DNA of 64,000 nt, from contig DGBP01000003.1 of NCBI GenBank assembly GCA_002384855.1, positions 52,150 to 116,149 of the forward strand. The letters are read 5' to 3'. Within the stretch, counting starts at the first letter, position 1. The number at the start of each line of letters is the position of its first letter. Source of the DNA: Nocardioidaceae bacterium UBA4001 (GTDB lineage Bacteria; Actinomycetota; Actinomycetes; Propionibacteriales; Nocardioidaceae). A program made the position numbers and the translations under genes. Of this stretch, positions 1-8,347 are shown in pieces. The notes under the pieces were generated by a model. The model saw nothing but the letters and a program-made list of their open reading frames with translations. It was not told the origin of the DNA and made no database searches.

Positions 1-504
1 GACGGCGAGCGGGGCGCCGTACATCGTCTGGTTCAGGCCGACGTGCCGGCGGCCCTTCGCGTCGAGCCCCTCGAGGGCCCGCGCGAGGCTGCGCGGAGCG
101 AACACCAGGCGGCCGTCACGGAGCAGCCCCCGCCGCGGGTGCACCACGACCTGGCCGATCGCCTCCCACGGGAGACCGCGCCACTCGTGACCGAGCCGGA
201 TCCGGACCCCTAGGTCGTCGGCCACCAGCAGCGGCGTGCGCGAGTCGACGAAGGAGGCGAGGTAGTAGCCGGCGATCACGGCGAGCACCCCGAAGATCGC
301 CCAGTCGAGCGGCGCCATGGTCTGGGAGGCGCGCCAGAGGTACGCGATGGCCACCGCCGAGGCGGCGGCCCCGACCAGCGCGGCCACCCCGGCGTGGCGG
401 CGGACCACGACGGGGGTCCCGGCGACCACGGCCTCCTCGGTCGTGCCGGGGACCCGGTCCTCGGTGTCGTCGTGGTGCTCGCGGTCGAACGGCATCGCGC
501 TCAC
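1..504 (-). CDS. PH-domain-like membrane protein, C-terminus cut by window edge
   Basis: This frame is open for 168 codons from a GTG at 504 and runs off the left edge without a stop. After an acidic N-terminus (about 25 residues) there are two hydrophobic segments (roughly residues 40-57 and 66-85). A beta-rich part follows, with a conserved-looking LPWEAIGQVVV stretch, as in bacterial PH-like membrane proteins. The GTG overlaps the ftsK stop (GTGA), so it is translationally coupled downstream of ftsK. A second in-frame start (ATG at 495) is possible. The family assignment rests on layout only and no catalytic residues are visible. Confidence 0.6.
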   Translation of the reverse strand, partial: MSAMPFDREHHDDTEDRVPGTTEEAVVAGTPVVVRRHAGVAALVGAAASAVAIAYLWRASQTMAPLDWAIFGVLAVIAGYYLASFVDSRTPLLVADDLGVRIRLGHEWRGLPWEAIGQVVVHPRRGLLRDGRLVFAPRSLARALEGLDAKGRRHVGLNQTMYGAPLAV

Positions 505-3065
505 TGCTCCCCCTGGAGGTTGGCGAGGACTTCATCGAGATCGTCGGGCTTGATCAGGACGTCGCGTGCCTTCGAGCCCTCACTCGGGCCCACCACACCA
601 CGGCTTTCCAGGATGTCCATCAGGCGACCCGCCTTCGCGAAGCCGACCCTGAGCTTGCGCTGCAGCATCGAGGTGGACCCGAACTGTGTGGACACGACCA
701 GCTCGATCGCCTGGACCACGAGGTCCATGTCGTCGCCGATGTCGTCGTCGAGCTCGCGCTTGCTCTGCTGCGGCGCGGTGACGTCCTCGCGGTAGCTCGG
801 CTCGAGCTGGGCCTTGCAGTGGTTCACGACCTGGTGGATCTCCGCCTCCGTGACCCAGGCACCCTGCACACGGACCGGCTTGCCGGCGCCCATCGGCAGG
901 AACAGCCCGTCACCCTGGCCGACCAGCTTCTCCGCGCCCGGCTGGTCGAGGATGACCCGGGAGTCCGCGAGGGAGGAGGTCGAGAACGCCAGCCGCGAGG
1001 GCACGTTGGCCTTGATCAGGCCGGTGACCACGTCCACCGACGGCCGCTGGGTGGCGAGGACCAGGTGGATGCCGGCGGCCCGGGCGAGCTGGGTGATCCG
1101 GACGACCGAGTCCTCCACGTCGCGGGGGGCGACCATCATCAGGTCGGCGAGCTCGTCGACCACGACGAGGAGGTAGGGGTACGGCGAGAGCACCCTCTCG
1201 CTCCCCGGCGGCACCTGGACCTTGCCGGCCCGGACCGCCTTGTTGAAGTCGTCGACGTGCCGGAAGCCGAACGCCGCGAGGTCGTCGTACCTCATGTCCA
1301 TCTCGCGCACGACCCACTGGAGCGCCTCGGCGGCCTTCTTCGGCGAGGTGATGATCGGCGTGATCAGGTGCGGGACACCTTCGTAGACGTTGAGCTCCAC
1401 GCGCTTGGGGTCGACGAGGATCATCCGCACCTCGTCAGGGGTGGAGCGCATCAGGAGCGAGGTGATCATCGAGTTGACGAAGCTCGACTTGCCGGATCCG
1501 GTCGCACCGGCGACGAGCAGGTGCGGCATCTTCGCCATGTTCGCGACCACGAAGCCGCCCTCGACGTCCTTGCCGAGCCCGACGATCATCGGGTGGTGGT
1601 CGTTGCGGGCGTTGCCCGACCGGAGCACGTCGCCGAGGGAGACGATCTCCTTGTCGACGTTCGGGATCTCGATGCCGATCGCGGACTTGCCGGGGATCGG
1701 CGAGAGGATCCGGACGTCCGCCGACGCGACGGCGTAGGCGATGTTCTTGCCGAGCGCGGTGACCTTCTCGACCTTCACCGCCGAGCCGAGCTCGACCTCG
1801 TAGCGCGTGACCGTCGGGCCACGGGTGTAGCCGGTCACCTGGGCGTCGATGTCGAACTGCTCGAACACCTCGGTGAGCCGGGCGACCACGTCGTCGGAGG
1901 CCTTGGAGCGGGGCTTGTGCGGCGATCCCGGCTTGAGGACGTCGTTGGCAGGCAGGGAGTAGGTGACGTCGCCGGACAGCGACAGCTGCTCGACCCGGGC
2001 CGGCAGCGGGGTGTGCGGCGGCGGCTCGAGGTCGCCCTTCTTCTCCCCCGCGACGACGCCCGCCTGGTCCTCCGGGTGCCCGTCGGCTGCGTCGGGCGCG
2101 GTGGCGCCCTTGCGGCCACGCCTCTTGAAGGCCCGGTCCTCGAGCACCGGGGTGTCGTAGGGCTTGTCCCCGAGGTCCTCGTCGATGTCGTCGGCCGCCA
2201 TCGACCCGACCCGGCGCCTCGGGCGGCTGCTCTTGAGCGGCTGGGTCCTCTCGTCGTCGGCCTCGTCGCCCGCCCCGGCCGGCGTCCGGCCGAGGATGCG
2301 GTCGCGCAGTGCCGCGAGACGGGTGGGGATCTGGTAGACGGGGGTCGCGGTGACCACGAGCAGGCCGAACAGCGACAGCAGGACCAGCAGCGGCACGACC
2401 ACGAAGGTGCTGCGCAGCAGGTCCATGAACAGCGAGGCGATGACGAAGCCGATGGCGCCGCCGGCCTGTTGGAGCTCGGCGGTGTCCCCCAGCCGCGGCT
2501 CGGGCATGTCGTTGGCGATGTGGATCAGGCCGAGGACGCCGAACAGCAGCGCCGACCAGCCGATGACCTGCCGGCCGGCCGGGCCGTTGCTCTCGGGGTC
2601 GCGGAGGTTGCGGACCGCGACGAAGACCAGCAGCAGCGGGACGAACCAGCCGATCAGGCCGACCGAGCCGTTGACCACGGTGCGCGTGAAGTGGCCGATC
2701 TCCCCCGGCAGCTGCCACCAGACGGCGGCGGCGACCACGACCGCGAGGCCGATCAGGAACAGTCCCACGCCGTCGCGGCGGTGCTCGGGCTCGAGCTCGC
2801 GGGCCGTGTGCCCGATGTGGCGAACCGTCGCGCCGACGGCGTGGGCGATGCCCAGCCATACGGCGGCGATCCCCCTGCCCAAGGCGGAAAACAGCGTGGC
2901 AATAGGACCAGGCCCGCTACGGACTGCCCTCGGCGCCGGCCGCTTGCCCTTGGTGGACGAACGGTTCGACGAGGAGGACTTCCGTCGGGTCTGGCTGCCG
3001 GACGACCGGGTCTTGGAACTTGTCTTGTTCCGCGACGCCGGTGGGGAAGACGTACGGGTCGCCAT
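501..3065 (-). CDS. ftsK: DNA translocase FtsK/SpoIIIE
   Basis: This is a septal DNA pump that moves chromosome ends during division. The N-terminus is basic, Ser/Thr/Lys-rich and disordered. About four or five membrane helices follow (residues ~60-240), then a charged linker. The motor domain carries Walker A GATGSGKS (Lys near residue 526), Walker B LLVVVDELADLM and the LATQRPSVDVVTG motif. The last ~65 residues form the winged-helix gamma domain, which in the family recognises polar DNA motifs. The start chosen is the ATG at 3065 (MATRTSSPP); an in-frame GTG-type start 12 codons upstream has no better ribosome site. The product has 854 residues, normal for actinobacteria. Its stop overlaps the start of the downstream membrane gene. 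Confidence 0.97.
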   Translation of the reverse strand: MATRTSSPPASRNKTSSKTRSSGSQTRRKSSSSNRSSTKGKRPAPRAVRSGPGPIATLFSALGRGIAAVWLGIAHAVGATVRHIGHTARELEPEHRRDGVGLFLIGLAVVVAAAVWWQLPGEIGHFTRTVVNGSVGLIGWFVPLLLVFVAVRNLRDPESNGPAGRQVIGWSALLFGVLGLIHIANDMPEPRLGDTAELQQAGGAIGFVIASLFMDLLRSTFVVVPLLVLLSLFGLLVVTATPVYQIPTRLAALRDRILGRTPAGAGDEADDERTQPLKSSRPRRRVGSMAADDIDEDLGDKPYDTPVLEDRAFKRRGRKGATAPDAADGHPEDQAGVVAGEKKGDLEPPPHTPLPARVEQLSLSGDVTYSLPANDVLKPGSPHKPRSKASDDVVARLTEVFEQFDIDAQVTGYTRGPTVTRYEVELGSAVKVEKVTALGKNIAYAVASADVRILSPIPGKSAIGIEIPNVDKEIVSLGDVLRSGNARNDHHPMIVGLGKDVEGGFVVANMAKMPHLLVAGATGSGKSSFVNSMITSLLMRSTPDEVRMILVDPKRVELNVYEGVPHLITPIITSPKKAAEALQWVVREMDMRYDDLAAFGFRHVDDFNKAVRAGKVQVPPGSERVLSPYPYLLVVVDELADLMMVAPRDVEDSVVRITQLARAAGIHLVLATQRPSVDVVTGLIKANVPSRLAFSTSSLADSRVILDQPGAEKLVGQGDGLFLPMGAGKPVRVQGAWVTEAEIHQVVNHCKAQLEPSYREDVTAPQQSKRELDDDIGDDMDLVVQAIELVVSTQFGSTSMLQRKLRVGFAKAGRLMDILESRGVVGPSEGSKARDVLIKPDDLDEVLANLQGEQ

Positions 3066-3208
3066 GCTGAGCACCCTAGGCGAACGCCCCACCAGTCTCA
3101 CGCTTCACACGCCGGACAGGCCCGAGCGCTCCCATCACGTGGGCAGGATCGACGAGCCCGCGGCCGCCGTACATAGGGTGGAGGGGTCCAACCGGAGAGG
3201 AAAGCACC

Positions 3209-4558
3209 GTGGAGAGTCTGCACCCCGCCCTTCAGCCCGTCTACGCCGACGTCCTGCGTCGCAACCAGGGCGAGGTGGAGTTCCACCAGGCGGTCAAGGA
3301 GGTGCTCGGCAGCCTCGCCCCGGTGGTCGAGAAGCGCCCGGAGTACGTCGAGGCCTCGATCATCGAGCGCATCTGCGAGCCCGAACGGCAGATCATCTTC
3401 CGGGTGCCGTGGGTCGACGACACCGGCAACGTGCAGATCAACCGCGGCTTCCGCGTGGAGTTCAACTCCGCCCTCGGCCCCTACAAGGGCGGGCTGCGCT
3501 TCCACCCGAGCGTCTACCTCGGGATCGTGAAGTTCCTCGGCTTCGAGCAGATCTTCAAGAACGCCCTGACCGGGATGCCGATCGGCGGCGGCAAGGGCGG
3601 CTCGGACTTCGACCCCAAGGGCCGCTCCGACGGGGAGATCATGCGGTTCTGCCAGTCGTTCATGACCGAGCTGTACCGCCACATCGGGGAGTACACCGAC
3701 GTCCCCGCCGGTGACATCGGCGTCGGCGGCCGCGAGATCGGCTACCTGTTCGGCCAGTACAAGCGGATCACCAACCGCTACGAGGCCGGCGTCCTGACCG
3801 GCAAGGGCATCACCTGGGGCGGCTCGCACGCCCGCACCGAGGCCACCGGCTACGGCACGGTGTTCTTCGTCGACGAGATGCTGCGGGCCAAGGGCGAGTC
3901 GTTCGACGGCAAGAGGGTCGTCGTGTCCGGGTCCGGCAACGTCGCCATCTACGCCATCCAGAAGGTCCACCAGCTCGGCGGCACGGTCGTCGCCGTCTCC
4001 GACTCCTCGGGCTACGTCGTCGACGAGGCGGGCATCGACCTCGACCTGCTCCGCGACGTGAAGGAGGTCCGTCGTGGACGGATCAACGAGTACGCCGACG
4101 CCCGGGGCGGGTCGGTCTCCTTCCTCCCCGGCGGCTCCGTCTGGGACGTGCCCTGCCAGGTGGCCCTCCCCTGCGCCACCGAGAACGAGCTGCCCGGCGA
4201 CGCCGCCAAGGTGCTGATCGGCAACGGCGTCGAAGTCGTCGCCGAGGGCGCGAACATGCCCACCACGCCCGACGCGGTCAGCCTGTTCGCCGAGGCGGGC
4301 GTGCTGTTCGCCCCCGGCAAGGCCGCGAACGCGGGTGGTGTCGCCACGAGCGCCCTGGAGATGCAGCAGAACGCCTCCCGCGACTCGTGGAGCTTCGAGC
4401 ACACCGAGGAGCGCCTCGCCGAGATCATGGCCGGCGTCCACGAGCGCTGCGTCACGACCGCCGAGGAGTACGACGTCCCCGGCGACTACGTGGCGGGCGC
4501 GAACATCAGCGGGTTCACCCAGGTCGCCGACGCGATGCTCGCGCTCGGGGTGGTCTGA
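3209..4558 (+). CDS. gdhA: NADP-type glutamate dehydrogenase
   Basis: The 449-residue enzyme interconverts 2-oxoglutarate plus ammonium and glutamate. The substrate-binding motif PYKGGLRFHPSV contains Lys93, and GGGKGGSDFDPKG contains the catalytic Lys129. A Rossmann domain follows with VSGSGNVAIYA. The length and motifs match the small hexameric biosynthetic class. The start is GTG at 3209, preceded by GAGAGG at 3195-3200 with good spacing. It is a single gene, divergent from ftsK, and the neighbours downstream look unrelated. Confidence 0.97.
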   Translation: MESLHPALQPVYADVLRRNQGEVEFHQAVKEVLGSLAPVVEKRPEYVEASIIERICEPERQIIFRVPWVDDTGNVQINRGFRVEFNSALGPYKGGLRFHPSVYLGIVKFLGFEQIFKNALTGMPIGGGKGGSDFDPKGRSDGEIMRFCQSFMTELYRHIGEYTDVPAGDIGVGGREIGYLFGQYKRITNRYEAGVLTGKGITWGGSHARTEATGYGTVFFVDEMLRAKGESFDGKRVVVSGSGNVAIYAIQKVHQLGGTVVAVSDSSGYVVDEAGIDLDLLRDVKEVRRGRINEYADARGGSVSFLPGGSVWDVPCQVALPCATENELPGDAAKVLIGNGVEVVAEGANMPTTPDAVSLFAEAGVLFAPGKAANAGGVATSALEMQQNASRDSWSFEHTEERLAEIMAGVHERCVTTAEEYDVPGDYVAGANISGFTQVADAMLALGVV

Positions 4559-4601
4559 CCGGGTGTGTCCCATGTGCGACCGAGACTGGACCTAACAGGG
4601 T

Positions 4602-4866
4602 TTACCGGATCTGCTGTCCGCGCATCCGGCCCTGACTGCCGTCTGGGTCTTCGCTGCTCCAGAAGTGGATCAGCCAGGGCGCAAGGAACACGATGCCGGC
4701 GGACGCAGTACCCCCGGCTATCCAGATGAGCCAGCCCGCCTCCGTGGCCCCACTGATCGCGACCGCCGTTCCGGCCACCGCAGTGATGACGAGCAGCCCC
4801 AGGGCTACGGCGATGGCGAAGTACGCGCGGCGCGGTCCGGCACCTCGGGCGGAGGAGCCCGCTCAT
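4602..4866 (-). pseudogene. Small two-helix membrane protein, frameshifted near the start
   Basis: A coherent reading frame ends at the TAA at 4602. It encodes a short basic N-terminus, two clear membrane helices (about YFAIAVALGLLVITAV and IAGGTASAGIVFLAPWLI) and a polar tail. It has no usable start, because a TGA closes it at the expected beginning. The ATG at 4866 lies in the neighbouring frame. Removing one base from the GGGC run at about 4857-4861 would join that ATG directly to the frame and give a protein of about 88 residues. It is therefore either a recent pseudogene or a sequencing error. The next in-frame GTG would drop most of the first helix. The function is unknown. Confidence 0.5.
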
Positions 4867-4966
4867 GCCGCGGACAGGGAACTCGCGGAGGCGCCGCGGT
4901 GTGCCCGTGGTAGTCCCCAGCGTTTGGAACGCCGTGCCGGCGAAGTGCTGCGTGAGAAGGTGTGCC

Positions 4967-5482
4967 ATGCCATTGACGAATCCTTGGCTCGCCGGGCCGA
5001 CTCTCGACCATGATCTGCCGAGGGAACAGTTGGAGGACCGCATCCTCAACCTGTTGTCGACGCAGAACCTGGCTGTGATCGCCACGGTCAACAAGGATGG
5101 CACTCCGGTGGCGACCCCGGTCAGGTACTACAGCCTCGGCTTCGAGATCTTCTACACGAGCTGGAACGCGTCCGTGAAGTCCCGCAACCTCCGGCGAGAC
5201 CCCCGCGTATCTGCCGGAATCGCTGCGCAACTGGTAGGTCAGGCGAGTAGCCGAGGCGCGCAACTGTTCGGGACCGCACGAACCTTGGAGCGCGATGACC
5301 CCGAAGCAGAGTCGTACTGGGAGGCGTTCCGGTGGCAGTCCGACCACGCCGAACGCGGCCGCTCGGTACACGAGCCGCCCACGGACCCCCTCACGATCAT
5401 CACGCCCAGCCGCATCCTGTACACCGAGCACTGGTTACGCCGATCCGGTTATCGCCCTCGCCAGACCTGGCGACCACTCTGA
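4967..5482 (+). CDS. Pyridoxamine 5'-phosphate oxidase-like flavin protein
   Basis: The 171-residue split-barrel protein has the family's early strand-turn-strand pattern NLAVIATVNKDGTPVATPV, followed by VKSRNLRRDPRVSAGI, which in relatives contacts the flavin phosphate. Such proteins bind FMN or F420 and reduce or oxidise small molecules, and the substrate cannot be read from sequence. The start is ATG at 4967 with GAGAAGG at 4954-4960; an in-frame ATG 34 codons upstream gives a non-conserved extension. Codon choice looks less strictly GC-ending than in the flanking housekeeping genes. It sits in an atypical patch together with a broken membrane gene and a toxin-antitoxin pair. Confidence 0.8.
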   Translation: MPLTNPWLAGPTLDHDLPREQLEDRILNLLSTQNLAVIATVNKDGTPVATPVRYYSLGFEIFYTSWNASVKSRNLRRDPRVSAGIAAQLVGQASSRGAQLFGTARTLERDDPEAESYWEAFRWQSDHAERGRSVHEPPTDPLTIITPSRILYTEHWLRRSGYRPRQTWRPL

Positions 5483-5685
5483 ACCGTCGACCGGATCTGC
5501 CGCTGAGTGCCAAGACTGGCGGTTGGAGCTCGTCCAAAGAGCACGTGTATCACCCCGGTGGACGTTCACTGCTCATCGGCACGACATGGTTTCACTCTCC
5601 GCTATGGCAGACGATCGGTTCGGCAGGGCCGCGCTCTTCTTTCTCGACGCTGGTGTCCTGACCGCCCTCCCCATGTTCCGCGCCC
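5483..5685. other. Non-coding stretch before the toxin-antitoxin promoter
   Basis: About 200 bases lie between the flavin-protein stop and the toxin-antitoxin promoter. Open frames here are short, lack ribosome sites and do not show the third-position GC bias of the genes. No hairpin resembling a terminator was found. The composition looks slightly lower in GC than the surroundings. Confidence 0.5.
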
Positions 5686-5722
5686 TTGCGCGGCCGGGCT
5701 GTGGACGCCACAATTGTGTACA
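5686..5722 (+). promoter_or_regulatory. Toxin-antitoxin promoter and operator, probably leaderless transcript
   Basis: A -35-like TTGCGC (5686-5691) and a -10-like CACAAT (5709-5714) are separated by exactly 17 bases, which puts transcription start at about 5721-5722, on the antitoxin ATG. The perfect palindrome CACAATTGTG (5709-5718) covers the -10. TGTACA (5717-5722) runs into the start codon. TGTACA is the known core of YefM-YoeB operators in Escherichia coli. There is no Shine-Dalgarno sequence before the ATG, which agrees with a leaderless mRNA repressed by its own antitoxin. Confidence 0.6.
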
Positions 5723-5988
5723 TGACCATCGAGCCCCTTCGCGACGTCCGCAACCATTTCAGCGACGTCATCGACCGCGTCGAGCACGAGCACGAGCGCG
5801 TCACGGTCACCCGCAACGGACGCCCGGTCGCCGTCATTCTCAGCCCCGAGGACCTCGCCGAACTCGAGGAAACCCTCGCGGTCCTCAGCGACCCACAGGC
5901 CCTCGCCGACATTCGTGAGGCCGACGCAGCATATGCCGCCGGTGACGTCGTGCGCGGAGTCGATGCCGTCCGCACCCTGCGCCCGTGA
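5722..5988 (+). CDS. Type II antitoxin, Phd/YefM family
   Basis: The 88-residue protein opens with the YefM-type DNA-binding half: RDVRNHFSDVIDRVEHEHE, then VTVTRNGRPVAVILSPEDL. The C-terminal acidic, alanine-rich segment would wrap the toxin. The start is the ATG at 5722. An in-frame ATG at 5686 lies upstream of the inferred transcription start and adds a non-conserved extension. Its stop overlaps the toxin start by four bases (GTGA), so the pair is translated as a unit. By family precedent it neutralises the toxin and represses its own promoter. Confidence 0.9.
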   Translation: MTIEPLRDVRNHFSDVIDRVEHEHERVTVTRNGRPVAVILSPEDLAELEETLAVLSDPQALADIREADAAYAAGDVVRGVDAVRTLRP

Positions 5989-6263
5989 CCGCAGCCTCCT
6001 ACGAACTGGTCCTTACCCCACCCGCCATCGGAGCCGTCCAGTCAGGACTGCCCGAGGGCATCGCGGCGGCAGTCATTGAGTTCCTGACCGGAGCCCTGGT
6101 CGAGAACCCGCAGCGGGTCGGTAAGCAGCTGCGCGGAGATCTCGCCGGCATCCACTCCGCGCGCCGCGGCACCTACCGCGTCCTGTACCGAATCAACGAG
6201 GCGCAGCGTGAAGTCGTCGTCCTCCGCATCGAACACAGGCGAGACGCATACCGAAACGGATGA
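5985..6263 (+). CDS. RelE/ParE-type toxin
   Basis: The 92-residue basic protein starts at a GTG overlapping the antitoxin stop. The family pattern is clear: LTPPAIGAVQSGLPE at the N-terminus, a central KQLRGDLAGIHSARRGTYRVLYRI sheet region and a C-terminal VVVLRIEHRRDAYR. RelE members cleave mRNA on the ribosome through basic residues in these last two segments. The arginines of RRGTYR and HRRDAYR are present, so the toxin looks intact. It is probably a small stress or plasmid-stability-like module acquired with the surrounding patch. Confidence 0.9.
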   Translation: MTAASYELVLTPPAIGAVQSGLPEGIAAAVIEFLTGALVENPQRVGKQLRGDLAGIHSARRGTYRVLYRINEAQREVVVLRIEHRRDAYRNG

Positions 6264-6490
6264 CCGCTCAGGCCGCTGTTCGTGCCGCAGTCCCCTCCTG
6301 CGCGACCGGGGATCAGTCGTCATAGCAAGGCCAACTCTCGACCGAGGCCGAGATTGCTGACTCCAGACTGCAGCGCAGTCAGGGAAGGGCACCAGAGACA
6401 AGGTCCGGACCCCGGGTCGAACGCAGGGAATCCGGACCGGCCGGCGGGAACCAACCGGATCTGGCGCGTTCCGCGCGGCTACGCAACCTC
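6264..6490. other. Intergenic region after the toxin gene with one inverted repeat
   Basis: No coding frame is convincing here. An 8-bp inverted repeat GGTCCGGA/TCCGGACC (6402-6409 and 6431-6438, 21-base loop) is the only clear structure. It could be a weak terminator for the toxin operon or for the convergent small gene. No T-tract follows it. Confidence 0.35.
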
Positions 6491-6676
6491 TCAACGGCGC
6501 GTGGCCACCAGGAGCGCCGCCGCGACAACAACGAGGACGACACCGGGCAAGAAGAGCAACGCGCCGGGTCCGGGCGTGACCATCAGCAGCAGTCCGAGTC
6601 CGATGAGGACTACACCGAGACCGGCGCGGCCCCGATCGCGCACGTGGTCAGCTGTCGCAGGTCCGGCACTGACCAC
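6491..6676 (-). CDS. Small PGPG-motif membrane protein
   Basis: The frame encodes about 61 residues: a short polar N-terminus and two hydrophobic segments around the motif TPGPGALLFLPG, ending in a basic ATRR tail. The arrangement resembles the actinobacterial PGPGW-type small transmembrane proteins, although here the residue after PGPG is alanine and not tryptophan. The start is uncertain: GTG at 6676 is the nearest plausible start, no strong ribosome site is present, and the frame stays open far upstream. It is convergent with the toxin gene and divergent from cydA. The function is unknown. Confidence 0.45.
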   Translation of the reverse strand: MVSAGPATADHVRDRGRAGLGVVLIGLGLLLMVTPGPGALLFLPGVVLVVVAAALLVATRR

Positions 6677-6877
6677 GTCGTTCGGTCTGGGCGCGGCCGG
6701 CGGACGCGTTCCATGACCGGTTGCCGGTGTGAGGTCGGTCTCGGCTCCCGCCTGACGGGGGACGTTCGCTCGGCGCCTCGGGACCAAAGTCCCTTCAGGA
6801 CAAGCGGAAACCTCTCGTTGGATGGCGGTGAACCCCGGCGCGCTGCCGCGTGCCCTGAGCTCCGAGAGGACCCCGTC

Positions 6878-8320
6878 GTGGACGTCGTCGACATCGCCCG
6901 GTGGCAGTTCGGGATCATCACCGTCTACCACTTCTTGTTCGTCCCGATCACGATCGGCCTCTCGGCGATCGTCGCGGCGTTCGAGACGATGTGGGTCCGC
7001 GGGGGCAACCCGCACTACCTGCGACTGGCCAAGTTCTTCGGCAAGCTCTTCCTGATCAACTTCGCGCTCGGCGTGGTCACCGGCATCGTGCAGGAGTTCC
7101 AGTTCGGCATGAACTGGAGCGACTACTCGCGCTTCGTCGGCGACATCTTCGGGGCGCCGCTGGCCATCGAGGGCCTGCTCGCCTTCTTCCTGGAGTCGAC
7201 CTTCCTGGGCCTGTGGATCTTCGGCTGGGACAAGCTGCCGCGCGGCCTGCACGCAGCGACGATGTGGATGGTGCACATCGGCACGCTGCTGTCGGCGTAC
7301 TTCATCCTCGCCGCCAACTCCTGGATGCAGCACCCCGTCGGCTACGCGTTCAACCCCGAGACGGGGCGTGCCGAGCTCACCGACTTCTGGGCCGTCATGT
7401 TCAACAAGGTCCAGATGGTCACCTTCCCGCACACGGTCACCGCGGCGTACATGACCGGAGGTGCGTTCGTCCTCGGCGTGGCGATGTGGCTGATGACGCG
7501 CCGCAGCACGCCCGAGGCGGACCGCCCGCTCTACCGCAAGGCGGTGCGGATCGGCGCCGTGGTGACCCTGGTGGGTGCCCTCGGCGTGACGGTCAGCGGC
7601 GACCTCCAGGGCAAGGTGATGACCGAGGTGCAGCCGATGAAGATGGCGGCCGCCGAGGCGCTCTACGAGACCGAGCAGCCGGCCGACTTCTCGATCTTCA
7701 CGATCGGCTCCCTCGACGGGGAGGAGGAGGTCTTCTCGGTCAAGATCCCCAACCTGCTGTCGTTCCTGGCCCACAACAACCTCACGGGCGAGGTGCAGGG
7801 GATCAACGAGCTGCGCGCGGAGTACCGCGAGACCTACGGGCAGGACCCAGGAGCGAAGTACTACTCCCCCGGCGACTACACGCCGATCATCCCGGTCACC
7901 TACTGGACCTTCCGGATCATGATCGGCCTGGGTGCCGTCGCCGCGGCCGGCGCACTGGCCTTCCTCTGGGCGACCAGGCGGGAGCGGATCCCACGGGGAC
8001 GCGCCTGGGTGTGGCTCGCGGTCTCGATGCCGCTGCTGCCGGTGGCCGCGAACTCCTTCGGCTGGATCTTCACCGAGATGGGGCGCCAGCCGTGGGCGGT
8101 CTTCGGCCTGATGACCACCGAGCTGGCGGTCTCCCCCGGCGTGAGCGTGGCGGAGGCGTGGACGTCGATCCTCACGCTGACCCTGATCTACGCGGTGCTC
8201 ATGGTTGTCGAGGTGGGCCTGATGCTGCACTTCATCCGCAAGGGGGCCGACCCGTTCGAGGAGCCGCCCTCCCCCAAGCTCGGCGAGCACTCCGACGAGC
8301 CGCTGACCTTCGCCTACTGA
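6878..8320 (+). CDS. cydA: Cytochrome bd ubiquinol/menaquinol oxidase subunit I
   Basis: This is the haem-bearing subunit of the bd terminal oxidase, which reduces oxygen to water at the membrane at low oxygen. Haem ligands are visible: His18 (VYHFLF), His185 (TFPHTV) and Met348 (FRIMIGLG). The quinol-loop residues lie in VQPMKMAAAEALYE, and the conserved GRQPW follows. At 480 residues, with Met348 where E. coli has Met393, it is a short-Q-loop enzyme as usual in Gram-positives. The GTG start at 6878 has GAGAGGA at 6864-6870. It heads the operon cydA-cydB-cydDC. Confidence 0.97.
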   Translation: MDVVDIARWQFGIITVYHFLFVPITIGLSAIVAAFETMWVRGGNPHYLRLAKFFGKLFLINFALGVVTGIVQEFQFGMNWSDYSRFVGDIFGAPLAIEGLLAFFLESTFLGLWIFGWDKLPRGLHAATMWMVHIGTLLSAYFILAANSWMQHPVGYAFNPETGRAELTDFWAVMFNKVQMVTFPHTVTAAYMTGGAFVLGVAMWLMTRRSTPEADRPLYRKAVRIGAVVTLVGALGVTVSGDLQGKVMTEVQPMKMAAAEALYETEQPADFSIFTIGSLDGEEEVFSVKIPNLLSFLAHNNLTGEVQGINELRAEYRETYGQDPGAKYYSPGDYTPIIPVTYWTFRIMIGLGAVAAAGALAFLWATRRERIPRGRAWVWLAVSMPLLPVAANSFGWIFTEMGRQPWAVFGLMTTELAVSPGVSVAEAWTSILTLTLIYAVLMVVEVGLMLHFIRKGADPFEEPPSPKLGEHSDEPLTFAY

Positions 8321-8347
8321 CCGCGACGAGACCTGGAGAACAGAGCA

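Noticed and set aside
6402..6440. tRNA-like or attachment-site-like segment (GGGTCGAACG near an inverted repeat)
   Set aside because: Only the T-loop-like string is present. No acceptor stem, anticodon arm or D-arm could be drawn, and no integrase is nearby.
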